The notes beneath the pieces are model-generated. The model was given only the letters and a program-made list of their open reading frames with translations. It was not told the DNA's origin and did no database searches. Shown one piece after another: positions 28,485-36,811 of a stretch of 64,000 bases of DNA. This DNA comes from Mesorhizobium sp. WSM3860 (lineage in GTDB: Bacteria > Pseudomonadota > Alphaproteobacteria > Rhizobiales > Rhizobiaceae), in contig NZ_NSGF01000007.1 in the NCBI RefSeq assembly GCF_002294995.1, positions 62,001-126,000 on the forward strand. The letters are read 5' to 3'. Every line of letters begins with the position of its first letter. The first letter of the stretch is position 1. The position numbers and the translations under genes are program-made.

Positions 28485-29863
28485 CGGTTGAACACCGCCA
28501 TCTGCGTGGGTGCGCCCAACGCCGCATCTTGGATGCCGATGCTGCTGATTTCGACGACATAGCCATATGTCTCTTCGATCTTGGCTGCCCAGGCTTTGAA
28601 CTCGGCACGGCTCCATTCGAAGCGGTGATCAGGATGCCGGAAAGAGCCCGGGGCCAGGCTGGGGAACAGGGTGTTATAGTCGGCGTTGGGGGTTGTCACG
28701 ATCACGGCTCTCGGTGCGGCTTCGCCGAAAACAATCCGCTCGATCAGCGGCAGCCTGTCCTGGTCGAGATGTTCGACAACCTCGACCAGAACAGCGACGT
28801 CGGCTTCGGCCCAGCGGCTGTCGCGATAGGTCAGCGAGCCGTGGAGCAGCGTCACGCGTCCTTCGGGTCCACCAACCTCGTTCAGCTTGAGACGCTTCGC
28901 GGCCCACTTCAGTTCGCGCGCCGCAGGGTCCAGCCCGAACAGCTTATGGATCCACCTTTCGCGCACAAGCCGATCGAGCAGCTTGCCCTCGCCGCAGCCC
29001 AGGTCCGCGACGACCTTTCCGCCGATGGCTCGAATGGCATTCACGATCGCATCCATGCGCAGCTCGTGCAGTCGAACAGGAGCTTCGAGAGCTTCCTCTG
29101 GCGTGCTCCGGGTTTCGGTCGTGGGCGCTGTTTCGCCTGCGTCTTCTGGAATCAGTCGCGCCAGGGCGGCGCGCGCCAATACCGACCGATTGCGCAGGTA
29201 GCGACGGGCAATCAGCTCCTTGGCGGGATGGTGCTCCAGCCATCCGGCGCCCTTGGATAGCAGTTTTTCGACCTCGGCTTCGCCGACCCAGTAATGCTTG
29301 GCATCGTCCATCACCGGTATGAGGACATAAAGGTGATGCAGCAAGTTGCTCAGCCTGCTTGAGCCAGACAATTTCAGATGGCCGTATCGAGGCTCTCCCG
29401 TGCTGGAACCGACGGCTTCGATCGGAGTCAACTCGACAGTCCAACCCAAGGGCTCGAACAGTCGGCGCACCATCGCCTCGCCACCGCGCATTGGCAGGGG
29501 CGCCACAACAACTTCCAGCGGCAGATCGCTATCGGCCAGGAGCTGACGTTCCTTCGATACGCCGGTCATCGCCGTCCGAAGCATCTTGTTGAGCGCCACG
29601 GACAGGAAGGACGATGCCGCATAGGGCCGGTCGTTCACATATTGATCCAGCAAGCCGTCGGCCTGACCCTTGCCCCTTACCAATCCAATCGGGTCGACAT
29701 CGAGCAGAAGTGCGGCCTCGCAACGCTCCTCACTGGCCTCGGGATAGAACAGCCATGCCTTGCCGAAGGACAGGTCGATCTCATGCAGGCGATCGGGGTG
29801 CTTGTGCAGCAGAAAGCCGAGATCGGTTGCTGGATGACGTGTGGTGGCAATCGAAAGGAACAT
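28481..29863 (-). CDS. hen1: Hen1: RNA 3'-terminal ribose 2'-O-methyltransferase
   Basis: 460 residues: an N-terminal Hen1-specific half (starts MFLSIATTRHPATDLGFLLH) that activates Pnkp in characterised systems, and a C-terminal methyltransferase with VVADLGCGEGKLLDRL (about 302), the metal-binding ExxEH pattern in EVVEHLD (about 370), TTPNADYN and HRFEWSR. It methylates the 2'-OH at the break so the repaired RNA resists being cut again. First gene of the two-gene operon. Confidence 0.95.
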   Translation of the reverse strand: MFLSIATTRHPATDLGFLLHKHPDRLHEIDLSFGKAWLFYPEASEERCEAALLLDVDPIGLVRGKGQADGLLDQYVNDRPYAASSFLSVALNKMLRTAMTGVSKERQLLADSDLPLEVVVAPLPMRGGEAMVRRLFEPLGWTVELTPIEAVGSSTGEPRYGHLKLSGSSRLSNLLHHLYVLIPVMDDAKHYWVGEAEVEKLLSKGAGWLEHHPAKELIARRYLRNRSVLARAALARLIPEDAGETAPTTETRSTPEEALEAPVRLHELRMDAIVNAIRAIGGKVVADLGCGEGKLLDRLVRERWIHKLFGLDPAARELKWAAKRLKLNEVGGPEGRVTLLHGSLTYRDSRWAEADVAVLVEVVEHLDQDRLPLIERIVFGEAAPRAVIVTTPNADYNTLFPSLAPGSFRHPDHRFEWSRAEFKAWAAKIEETYGYVVEISSIGIQDAALGAPTQMAVFNR

Positions 29864-30013
29864 CTGCGAGCGATAACGCAGCCCGGCGGAATAACCAATG
29901 GCGACCGCCAGTTATTTCCATTTCTTCAGAACGCTGAAGAATCAATCGCCACCTGCACGAGCCTGTGTTCGCGAGCGAAAAACGCTATCGGATCACGGCA
30001 TTTACTTGCCCGA

Positions 30014-30946
30014 TCAGAACGCGACCTTGTCGCCGCCCTTGAGCTGCAGGATCTGTCGCGCCTCGTCGGGCGTGGCAATCGAGGCGCCGAGGCCCTCGAT
30101 GATCTGGCGCACCTTTGTCACTTGTTCGGCGCTGGAGCGGGCAAGCTTACCCTTGCCGATCCAAAGCGAGTCCTCCAGGCCGACCCGCACATTGCCGCCC
30201 AGCGCGATCGCCTGCGTGGCGATCGGCAGTTGGTGGCGGCCGGCACCCAGCACCGACCAGTGATAATCGTCGCCGAACATGCGGTCGGCCGTGCGCTTCA
30301 TATGGGCGACATCTTCCGGATGCGTGCCGATGCCGCCGAGGATGCCGAACACGCTCTGGACGAAGAACGGCGCCTTCACCAGCCCGCGCTCGACGAAATG
30401 CGCCAGGGTATAGAGATGGCCGATGTCGTAGCACTCGATCTCGAAGCGCGTGCCGTTGTCGGCGCAGGTGCGCAATATGTGCTCGATATCACCAAAAGTG
30501 TTGCGGAAGATCCGGTCGCGCGACGATTCGAGATAGGGCTGCTCCCACTCGTGCTGGAAGGTCTTGAAGCGCTCCAGCATCGGAAACAGCGCAAAGTTCA
30601 TGGAGCCCATGTTGAGCGAGGCGACCTCGGGCGCGAAGACCTTCGCGGGCCTGACGCGTTCCTCCACGCTCATCGTCGCGGCGCCGCCGGTGGTTATGTT
30701 GACGACGCAGTTGGAGCGCTGCTTGATGACCTGCAGGAAAGGGGCGAATGCTTCCGTCGACTGGTCGGGGCGTCCGTCGACCGGATTGCGGGCATGAAGG
30801 TGGACGATCGCGGCACCCGCCTCGGCCGCCTCGATAGCGGCGGTCGCGATCTCTTGCGCCGTCACCGGCAGATGCGGCGACATTGATGGGGTATGGATCG
30901 AGCCTGTGACCGCGCAGGTGATGATGATCTTGTTCTGGTTCGCCAC
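30014..30946 (-). CDS. Beta-keto acid cleavage enzyme (BKACE, DUF849)
   Basis: The GTG at 30946, with AGGGA five bases upstream, starts VANQNKIIITCAVTGSIHTP, the standard BKACE opening; the longer frame above it runs through a decayed gene. The 310-residue TIM-barrel shows AAIVHLHARNP (zinc-binding His pair), a VVNITTGG strand and an IECYDIGHL segment. BKACEs condense a beta-keto acid with acetyl-CoA to give acetoacetate and a CoA ester; 3-keto-5-aminohexanoate is only one of many substrates. Confidence 0.88.
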   Translation of the reverse strand: MANQNKIIITCAVTGSIHTPSMSPHLPVTAQEIATAAIEAAEAGAAIVHLHARNPVDGRPDQSTEAFAPFLQVIKQRSNCVVNITTGGAATMSVEERVRPAKVFAPEVASLNMGSMNFALFPMLERFKTFQHEWEQPYLESSRDRIFRNTFGDIEHILRTCADNGTRFEIECYDIGHLYTLAHFVERGLVKAPFFVQSVFGILGGIGTHPEDVAHMKRTADRMFGDDYHWSVLGAGRHQLPIATQAIALGGNVRVGLEDSLWIGKGKLARSSAEQVTKVRQIIEGLGASIATPDEARQILQLKGGDKVAF

Positions 30947-30977
30947 TTTGATCCCTGACTTCGCTAATTGACCGCGC

Positions 30978-31215
30978 CTATTTGACCGCTCCCTGCGCGA
31001 TGCCGGAAATGAACTGCTTCGACAGCAGGACGTTAGAGCAGGGTAATCGGCAACGCCGCCAGTGTCAGCCCGATGAACAGCACCCACCGTCGGTGGTGAA
31101 TTCGCCGATAGACACCGCCAGCCTCCTGCGGCAGTGTCTTCAAATTGCCGGAAGTGATCAGCACCAGCGGGAAGAAACAGTCGTTCCAGATCGGCACGGC
31201 TCGACGAACATGCAA
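30978..31215 (-). pseudogene. Remnant of a sugar ABC transporter permease (C-terminal end)
   Basis: The minus strand encodes PIWNDCFFPLVLITSGNLKT, then GLTLAALPITLL and, after a frameshift, LSKQFISGIAQGAVK, the typical end of MalG-like carbohydrate permeases. One extra A near 31032 turns CTC-TAC-GTC into CTC-TAA-CGT, giving a stop. A second pair of compensating shifts lies between about 31090 and 31125, where LAV-IGEFTTD is readable only in another frame. Nothing upstream of 31215 continues the gene, so only the last 80 or so codons survive. Confidence 0.75.
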
Positions 31216-31243
31216 AGGCAGGCACCGATCGGCGCCTGCCTTT
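31214..31243 (-). terminator. Terminator-like hairpin downstream of azoR
   Basis: A 10-bp perfect stem (AAAGGCAGGC / GCCTGCCTTT) with a 10-base loop, U-rich on both strands, 36 bases after the azoR stop. It could serve either strand. Confidence 0.7.
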
Positions 31244-31272
31244 TCATTCTCAGGGCCTTTTCATTCTCAGGG
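31239..31272. repeat. Exact 17-bp tandem duplication
   Basis: CCTTTTCATTCTCAGGG occurs at 31239-31255 and again at 31256-31272 with no spacer and no mismatch, between the azoR stop and its terminator. A recent slippage or duplication event next to the ABC permease remnant. Confidence 0.85.
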
Positions 31273-31278
31273 CAATGG

Positions 31279-31923
31279 TTAGGCGGCCACGGCGATCCCG
31301 TGCGCGTTCGCAGCCGCGGCAGCGATCGCATCCACCTTGGCGGTCGCCTTGGCAAGCGCGGCGGTGACCGCGTCGGCTCCCATGCCGACACCTTCGACAC
31401 GGATCACTTCGACGTCCGTCATGCCCAGGAAGGCAAGCACGCCGCGCAGGTAGGGGATGGCGTGATCCATCTGCGCCGCGGCACCCTCGGAATAGATGCC
31501 GCCCGAAGCAAGCACGATATAGACCTTCTTGCCGGCGACCAGGCCCTTCGGGCCGTTCTCACCATAAGCAAAAGTCCTGCCCGAGCGGGCGACGTGGTCG
31601 ATCCACGACTTCAGCGTCGAAGAAATGTTGAAATTGATGAAACCGGTGGCGAGGATGATCGTGTCGGCCGCGAACAGCTCGTCGAGCACGGCATCTGACA
31701 CGCCGACCACCTCGGCCTGACGCGGGCTGCGCGCCTCGGCGGGGGTGTAGATGCCGGTGGCGTAGTCAGGATCGATATGCGGCAGCGGATCGGCGACCAA
31801 ATCGCGCACGACAAGTGTGTTGGACGGACCGGCGGCAACCAGCTTCTGAGCAAGATCGGTGGCGACGCGGGTCGAGTGCGAGGCGGCGCCGCGCGGGCTG
31901 GAGGTAACAAGCAGTATGGACAT
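31279..31923 (-). CDS. azoR: FMN-dependent NADH-azoreductase
   Basis: 214 residues with the flavodoxin-like AzoR start MSILLVTSSPRGAASHSTRV (phosphate-binding Ser-Ser-Pro-Arg-Gly), a conserved MYNFNISSTLKSWIDH-like segment (here FINFNISSTLKSWIDHVARS) and GKKVYIVLASGG. AzoR dimers reduce quinones and azo compounds with NADH. Divergent from a LysR gene that probably controls it. Confidence 0.92.
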   Translation of the reverse strand: MSILLVTSSPRGAASHSTRVATDLAQKLVAAGPSNTLVVRDLVADPLPHIDPDYATGIYTPAEARSPRQAEVVGVSDAVLDELFAADTIILATGFINFNISSTLKSWIDHVARSGRTFAYGENGPKGLVAGKKVYIVLASGGIYSEGAAAQMDHAIPYLRGVLAFLGMTDVEVIRVEGVGMGADAVTAALAKATAKVDAIAAAAANAHGIAVAA

Positions 31924-31965
31924 GGCGGTGTCCCCTTTGGGTTGGATTGAACTTTCCCGACCAAT

Positions 31966-32016
31966 ATGGGACTACCGCTCCATCTGGAAAACGCGTATAA
32001 TTTGCATAGTTCCCAT
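31966..32016. promoter_or_regulatory. Near-perfect inverted repeat in the azoR/lysR promoter
   Basis: ATGGGACTA (31966-31974) and TAGTTCCCAT (32007-32016) are inverted copies differing by one inserted base, 32 bases apart, between the divergent azoR and LysR genes. The spacing suits two half-turn contacts of a LysR tetramer. Function inferred. Confidence 0.45.
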
Positions 32017-32034
32017 CGAGAATGTGGATTGATC

Positions 32035-32982
32035 ATGCAGCCAAATCCGACGCTCGACCAATTGCAGATCCTGGTGGCGGTGGCCGACACCGGCAGCTTC
32101 TCGGCCGCGGGGCGCAAGCTAAACAGGGCGCAATCGGTGGTGAGCTACGGCATTGCCAATCTCGAAGCGCAACTGGGCCTGAAACTGTTCGAGCGCGAAG
32201 GCCTGCGCGAGCCGCAGCTGACCGATGTCGGCAAGGCCGTGCTGGAGGACGCGCGGCGCATGATCGGCGTGCTGCAACGCATCCGCTCGCGCGCCGACGG
32301 CTATAGGCAGGGGCTGGAGGCGGAAGTGAGCGTGTCGGTCGACGTGGCGCTGGCTTCGCCAGCGCTGGTGCGGGTGCTCAAGGCCTTCGAGGCCCAGTTC
32401 CCGGCGGTGATGCTGCGGCTTTACATCGGTTCGCTCGGCCTGATCGTCGATCAGGTCGTCAACGGTCAGTCGGACCTCGGCTTTGGCGGCCTGCAAGGCG
32501 ATGCGGACGTCAATCTGCTGCGCATCGGCTTCATCTCGCTGGTGCCGGCTGCCGCCCCCGACCATCCGCTGGCGCAACTGCCGAAGCCAATTGCGATCGA
32601 AGACCTGCGCGACCACATCCAGCTTGTCGTCTCCGACCAGTCGGAGCGGACACGGGGCCGCGACTATGGCGTGTTTGCCTATCGCACCTGGCGGCTGACG
32701 GATGTGCGCACCAAGCACGCCCTGATGCGTGAGGGTCTCGGCTGGGGCGGCCTGCCGCGCTGGCTGATTGCCGACGACATCGCCAGCGGGCGGCTGGTCG
32801 AGCTCGATCTCGAGCCTTATCGCGAGGTGCGTGCGCCGATGTACGCGATACACCGCAACGACCGGAGCCCTAAGCCGGCGGCGTCGTGGCTCATCGACGA
32901 GTTCAAGCGGCAGCTCGGCTGCTTCAACGAGCTGGAGCCGGGCGTTTGGACGGAGGAGGGGCCGGAGACAAGCCGTCCATGA
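32035..32982 (+). CDS. LysR family transcriptional regulator
   Basis: 315 residues from the ATG at 32035, which begins [20 protein letters not shown] as in family members. The helix-turn-helix covers about residues 10-68 ([20 protein letters not shown]), followed by the effector domain. Divergent from azoR, its likely target; such regulators often respond to quinones or electrophiles. Its 3' end overlaps the convergent tetR by 59 bases. Confidence 0.9.
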   Translation: MQPNPTLDQLQILVAVADTGSFSAAGRKLNRAQSVVSYGIANLEAQLGLKLFEREGLREPQLTDVGKAVLEDARRMIGVLQRIRSRADGYRQGLEAEVSVSVDVALASPALVRVLKAFEAQFPAVMLRLYIGSLGLIVDQVVNGQSDLGFGGLQGDADVNLLRIGFISLVPAAAPDHPLAQLPKPIAIEDLRDHIQLVVSDQSERTRGRDYGVFAYRTWRLTDVRTKHALMREGLGWGGLPRWLIADDIASGRLVELDLEPYREVRAPMYAIHRNDRSPKPAASWLIDEFKRQLGCFNELEPGVWTEEGPETSRP

Positions 32983-33550
32983 GCGCGACCAGCACGGCGC
33001 GATAATCCTCGCCCGATGCGCCGGCTTCGATGGCCAAAGCCGCGCGATCGAAGGCGGCGGCCAGCACGGCGGTCAGCGCCTCGGCCGGCAGCTTGACCAT
33101 CGAGCGCGCGCGCATGGCCGCGACCAAGCCTACGCGCAGCGAGCGGTTGCCGTGACGGTTGTCGATGTCGTCCATCGCCGCGCGGCCAAGCACGGCCGGT
33201 CCATCGAGCAGCAAAAGCCGCGTGCGGCCGGGCGCGCGCATCGCCGCGAGATAGGCGTCGGAGCCGGAGATCAAGGCATCGCGAGCCGAGAGCGAGGCCG
33301 GCGAGGCGCGGTCGATCTCCGCTGCGACGGTCGCTGCCTCCTGTTCGACGACTGCGGCGAACAACGCCTGCTTGTCGGCAAAGTGATGATAGAGCGCCCC
33401 GCGCGTTACGCCGGCGGCGGCCACGATCTCCGGCGTTCCGGTTTCCGCATAGGATTTTTGCGTGAACAATTCTCGCGCCGCGCGGATCAGATCGGCGCGC
33501 GTCGCCTCGGTGCGGTCGCGGTTGGAGCGGCGTGCAGACTCTTGTTGCAT
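32924..33550 (-). CDS. TetR family repressor
   Basis: The ATG at 33550 gives 208 residues; the open frame runs on to 34015 only as antisense of the VOC gene. The TetR helix-turn-helix is clear ([20 protein letters not shown], about residues 35-55). The start codon abuts the first of two palindromes, so it should repress itself and the divergent VOC-family gene at 33617. Confidence 0.92.
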   Translation of the reverse strand: MQQESARRSNRDRTEATRADLIRAARELFTQKSYAETGTPEIVAAAGVTRGALYHHFADKQALFAAVVEQEAATVAAEIDRASPASLSARDALISGSDAYLAAMRAPGRTRLLLLDGPAVLGRAAMDDIDNRHGNRSLRVGLVAAMRARSMVKLPAEALTAVLAAAFDRAALAIEAGASGEDYRAVLVALMDGLSPAPPPSKRPAPAR

Positions 33551-33594
33551 ACATACAGCCTGTATGTTATTTGCACTTGCATACAGACTGTATG
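33551..33594. promoter_or_regulatory. Twin palindromic TetR operators
   Basis: ACATACAG-C-CTGTATGT (33551-33567) and CATACAG-A-CTGTATG (33580-33594) are perfect odd-centred palindromes with the same core, 28 bases centre to centre, between divergent tetR and the VOC gene. Sites of this size and symmetry are what TetR dimers bind. Confidence 0.85.
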
Positions 33595-33616
33595 TTGGAT
33601 GGCAGGAGAAAGAAAG

Positions 33617-34042
33617 ATGAAGACGACCCGCTATTATCCGGTGCTGATGACCGGCGATGTCGCCGCCACGGCGGCCTTTTATGTCCAGCACTTCCGCTTC
33701 AAGGCGCTGTTCGACAGCGACTGGTACGTCCATCTGCAGTCGGCCGAGGATCGCCGCGTCAATCTCGGCATCGTCTCCGGCGACCATGAGACGATCCCCG
33801 AGGAGGGCCGGGGACGCACGTCCGGCCTGCTGATCAATTTCGAGGTTCGCGATCCCGACGCCGTCTATGAGCGCATGGTCGCCGCCGGCCTGCCGATCCT
33901 GCGAACCTTGCGTGACGAACCCTTCGGCCAGCGCCATTTCATCACCAGGGATCCCAACGGCGTGCTGATCGACGTGATCAAGCCTATTCCGCCGAGCGAA
34001 GAATTCCTGGCGCAATACGCCGAAGGTGCGGCCGGGAGCTAG
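33617..34042 (+). CDS. VOC (glyoxalase/bleomycin-resistance) family protein
   Basis: 141 residues, one VOC domain of two beta-alpha-beta-beta-beta halves: [20 protein letters not shown] opens the first, [20 protein letters not shown] the second, and a C-terminal [10 protein letters not shown] holds the usual final acidic residue. Members are metal enzymes or binding proteins protecting against toxic small molecules. Divergent from TetR with twin operators, so probably inducible by the unknown ligand. Confidence 0.88.
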   Translation: MKTTRYYPVLMTGDVAATAAFYVQHFRFKALFDSDWYVHLQSAEDRRVNLGIVSGDHETIPEEGRGRTSGLLINFEVRDPDAVYERMVAAGLPILRTLRDEPFGQRHFITRDPNGVLIDVIKPIPPSEEFLAQYAEGAAGS

Positions 34043-34057
34043 GCCGGAAAGCGGGTC

Positions 34058-35005
34058 TCAGTTCGTCCGCGCCACCGGCGTCACGGCGACCTGGCTGACG
34101 CCGGTGCGGCGCACGACGGTGCAGAGCGTCTCGCGGCCGATACGTTCGGCGTCGAGCATGCGCACGAGATCATCGACGCCGGTGACCGGTCGGCCGTCTA
34201 TGGCGGCGATGATGTCGCCCTCCTTCAGGCCAGCCCTCGCGGCGGGGCCGTTCTTCTCGACGCTGCGCAGGCGCACGGCTGTGTTGGTAGTGACCTGCGA
34301 GAGAAGTGCGGCACGGCGCGGCAGGTTGGTCGTATCGGCAGAGACGCCAATGAAGGCGCGGCGCACCCGGCCGAAGCGGATGATCTCGGAAATGACGAAA
34401 TTGGCGGTGTTGGACGCGACCGCGAAGGCGATGCCTTGCGCGCCGTGGATCATGGCGGTGTTGACGCCGATGACTTCGCCCGCCGACGACACCAGCGGTC
34501 CGCCGGAATTGCCGGGGTTGAGCGCGGCATCGGTCTGGATGACGTCGTCGATCAGCCTGCCGGTCGAGGCGCGCATCGAGCGGCCGAGCGCCGAGACGAC
34601 GCCGGCGGTGACGGTCCATTCGAAGCCGAGCGGATTGCCGATGGCGATCGCGATCTGGCCGCGCCTGAGGCGCTTGGAATCGCCGAGAGGGGCGACGTCG
34701 GCGAAGCTGCCGTTGGCGCGCACCAGCGCGATGTCGGTGTCGGGATCGCGGCCAAGCACGCGCCCCTCGCGCGAAGCGCCATCCGGCATCGTGACGCGAA
34801 CGCCGCGCGCGTCGCCGACGACGTGGAAGTTGGTGACGACCAGCCCGTCCTGAGCGATCACGAAGCCCGAGCCATGGCCGCCGGCACCAATGCGCTCGAT
34901 GCGGCACACGGCCGGTCCGATTCGGTCGACGGCGTCGGCGACCGTCGCAGAGTAGGAGTCGAGCAAGGCATCATCGGATTGGAGTTTTTCGGCGGCAAAG
35001 GCCAT
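34058..35005 (-). CDS. Trypsin-like serine protease with PDZ domain (HtrA/DegP type)
   Basis: 315 residues with an intact S1C triad: His61 in TNFHVV, Asp91 in DPDTDIAL and Ser167 in NPGNSGGP. A PDZ domain fills residues about 220-310 (GLKEGDIIAAIDGRPVTG). No signal peptide is visible at the N-terminus (MAFAAEKLQSDD), so it may be cytoplasmic, unlike DegP. It is divergent from a paralogue without the triad, which suggests a regulated pair. Confidence 0.9.
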   Translation of the reverse strand: MAFAAEKLQSDDALLDSYSATVADAVDRIGPAVCRIERIGAGGHGSGFVIAQDGLVVTNFHVVGDARGVRVTMPDGASREGRVLGRDPDTDIALVRANGSFADVAPLGDSKRLRRGQIAIAIGNPLGFEWTVTAGVVSALGRSMRASTGRLIDDVIQTDAALNPGNSGGPLVSSAGEVIGVNTAMIHGAQGIAFAVASNTANFVISEIIRFGRVRRAFIGVSADTTNLPRRAALLSQVTTNTAVRLRSVEKNGPAARAGLKEGDIIAAIDGRPVTGVDDLVRMLDAERIGRETLCTVVRRTGVSQVAVTPVARTN

Positions 35006-35176
35006 GGGTGGGGCTCCCGTGTGATCTGGCGCAAACGATGCCTATATGTGCGGAGCGGCAGCAATTGCCGCGACCTGACCACATGGCCAGTCAGGCACTC
35101 GACTAGCCGTCAGGCGAGTACCCGCGGCGGCGCCATGGAGCGATATCTGGGTCACGGAACCCAGGAGATCATCGAT

Positions 35177-36052
35177 ATGAGCAACTTCAACCTCAGTGGC
35201 TTTTCCGATGCCGTTGCCGATGTCGCGGCGGCCGCCGCGCCGGCGCTGGCAAGCTTCGCTACGCATCACCACAGCACCGCGAGCGCCTTCCACTGGCGCG
35301 ACGGCTTCTTTGTCACCGCTGAGGAAGCGGTCGAAGCCGGAGAGGAGATCGAGCTGACGCTGGCCTCGGGCGAAACTGTGAAAGCCGAGCTTGCCGGCCG
35401 CGATCCTTCGACGGGCGTTGCCCTCTTGAAGCCGGCTTCCGCCGCCGCCGGTCTGCCGCAACTGGCCGAGGCCGCTGCCGTGCGCCCCGGCAATGTGGCG
35501 ATCGCCGTCGGCAATAGCGAAGGGGCAGCACTCGCCGTCTTTGGCACGGTCGGCGAGGTCGGGCCCGCCTGGCGCTCGATGCGCGGAGGCGCCATCGACC
35601 GGCGCATCAACCTGGCCATCAATACCGGCGGCCGCTTCGAGGGCGGTCCGGTGCTCGATGCCAAGGCCGGCCTGATCGGCATGCTCTTGTTTGGGCCGCG
35701 CCGGCGAGCGCTGGTCATGCCTTACGAGACGATCGAGCGGGCGGTCGCGACGCTGCGCGAGAAGGGACATGTCGCGCGCGGCTATCTCGGTGCCGGGCTG
35801 CACCCTATCCGCAACAGCGACACCCACGGCGCCATGGTGATGAGTCTCGACGACAGCGGTCCGGCGAAAGCCGCCGGCCTGCATGTCGGCGACATCATCG
35901 TCGCCTGGAATGGCGAAGCGGTGCATGGGCCGCGCGAACTGATCCGCAAGCTCGGGCCGGACAGCGCCGGCACGACCGTGACGCTCGGCATCTTGAGCGG
36001 CGGCGCTGAGCGCGACGTTTCGATCACCATCGGCGAAAAGCCGTTGAGCTGA
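35177..36052 (+). CDS. Pseudo-protease: HtrA-like fold with PDZ domain, catalytic triad lost
   Basis: The ATG at 35177 with CAGGAG upstream gives 291 residues. Aligning by eye with the divergent neighbour, TNFHVV becomes TAEEAV (His to Glu50), DTDIAL becomes STGVAL (Asp to Gly80) and GNSGGP becomes GRFEGGP (Ser to Glu155). The structural glycines and a C-terminal PDZ domain (AAGLHVGDIIVAWNGEAVHG) remain. It cannot be a serine protease but could bind the active partner or its substrates. The LuxR-type gene follows after 8 bases. Confidence 0.85.
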   Translation: MSNFNLSGFSDAVADVAAAAAPALASFATHHHSTASAFHWRDGFFVTAEEAVEAGEEIELTLASGETVKAELAGRDPSTGVALLKPASAAAGLPQLAEAAAVRPGNVAIAVGNSEGAALAVFGTVGEVGPAWRSMRGGAIDRRINLAINTGGRFEGGPVLDAKAGLIGMLLFGPRRRALVMPYETIERAVATLREKGHVARGYLGAGLHPIRNSDTHGAMVMSLDDSGPAKAAGLHVGDIIVAWNGEAVHGPRELIRKLGPDSAGTTVTLGILSGGAERDVSITIGEKPLS

Positions 36053-36060
36053 GAGGGCCG

Positions 36061-36708
36061 ATGGCAAGCAGCGCGGTACAAACGATTGCTCGACCGCAGC
36101 CGGCAAGCAACCGGCTGACGGTGCTGATCGCGCTCGGCGATGCGGCGCGCGCCGAGCAACTGGTCGACTCGCTTGCGGCGAGCGAGGATCTGCTGCCGAT
36201 CCTCGCCGGGAGCGGCATGGGGCAAACGGCGGATGTCGCCTTGGTCGATGAGGCTGCTTGGGAAAGCCGGGCCGTGAGCCCGGCAACGCCATGTGTGCTG
36301 CTCTCGCGGCGCGCCGGCCACGAACGGTCGGCCGGCAATGTGCTTGCGACGCTGCCGGCGTCCGCCGACGGCCTGCTGATTGCCGCCGCCTTGCGCTTGG
36401 CGGCGTTCGGCTATCGCATCAGCCGCGCAGGACCGTCAGAGCTCGTCGCACATGGCGATTTCCATGGCGAACTGTCCGAAGGCGAGGCGCCCGACGACAA
36501 CCAGCCCCCCGCTGCGTTGTCGCCGCGCGAGGCTGAAGTGCTGGCGCTGCTGGCGGAAGGCGCGCCCAACAAGGTGATCGCCCGGCGGCTCAACATCTCC
36601 GTCCACACCGCGAAATTCCACGTCGCCGCGATCCTGATCAAGCTCGGCGCCGCCAATCGCACCGATGCGATCGCCATCGCCATGCGGCAAGGGCTGGTGC
36701 TGGTCTAG
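36061..36708 (+). CDS. LuxR-type regulator with divergent receiver-like domain
   Basis: 215 residues. The C-terminal LuxR helix-turn-helix is clear (LSPREAEVLALLAEGAPNKV, then SVHTAKFHVAAILIKLGAAN, about residues 156-205). The N-terminal 115 residues look like a degenerate receiver: ADVALVDEA could provide the phosphorylated Asp (residue 63), but the usual acidic pair and the Lys loop are not obvious. Cotranscribed with the pseudo-protease; no sensor kinase is adjacent. Confidence 0.82.
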   Translation: MASSAVQTIARPQPASNRLTVLIALGDAARAEQLVDSLAASEDLLPILAGSGMGQTADVALVDEAAWESRAVSPATPCVLLSRRAGHERSAGNVLATLPASADGLLIAAALRLAAFGYRISRAGPSELVAHGDFHGELSEGEAPDDNQPPAALSPREAEVLALLAEGAPNKVIARRLNISVHTAKFHVAAILIKLGAANRTDAIAIAMRQGLVLV

Positions 36709-36811
36709 AGCCTTTCAGCACGACGCTGCGTAACCTCGGACCGGTGCGTTGGGCCTTGCGTCACGGCTGTCTGCCGCGCAAGTTGCCCCCTGTTGCAGAG
36801 GGAGCCGAGAA

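Noticed and set aside
31033..31225. Long N-terminal extension of the BKACE protein and a separate 60-residue ORF
   Set aside because: Both are pieces of the decayed ABC permease; the BKACE start is the GTG at 30946 with AGGGA.
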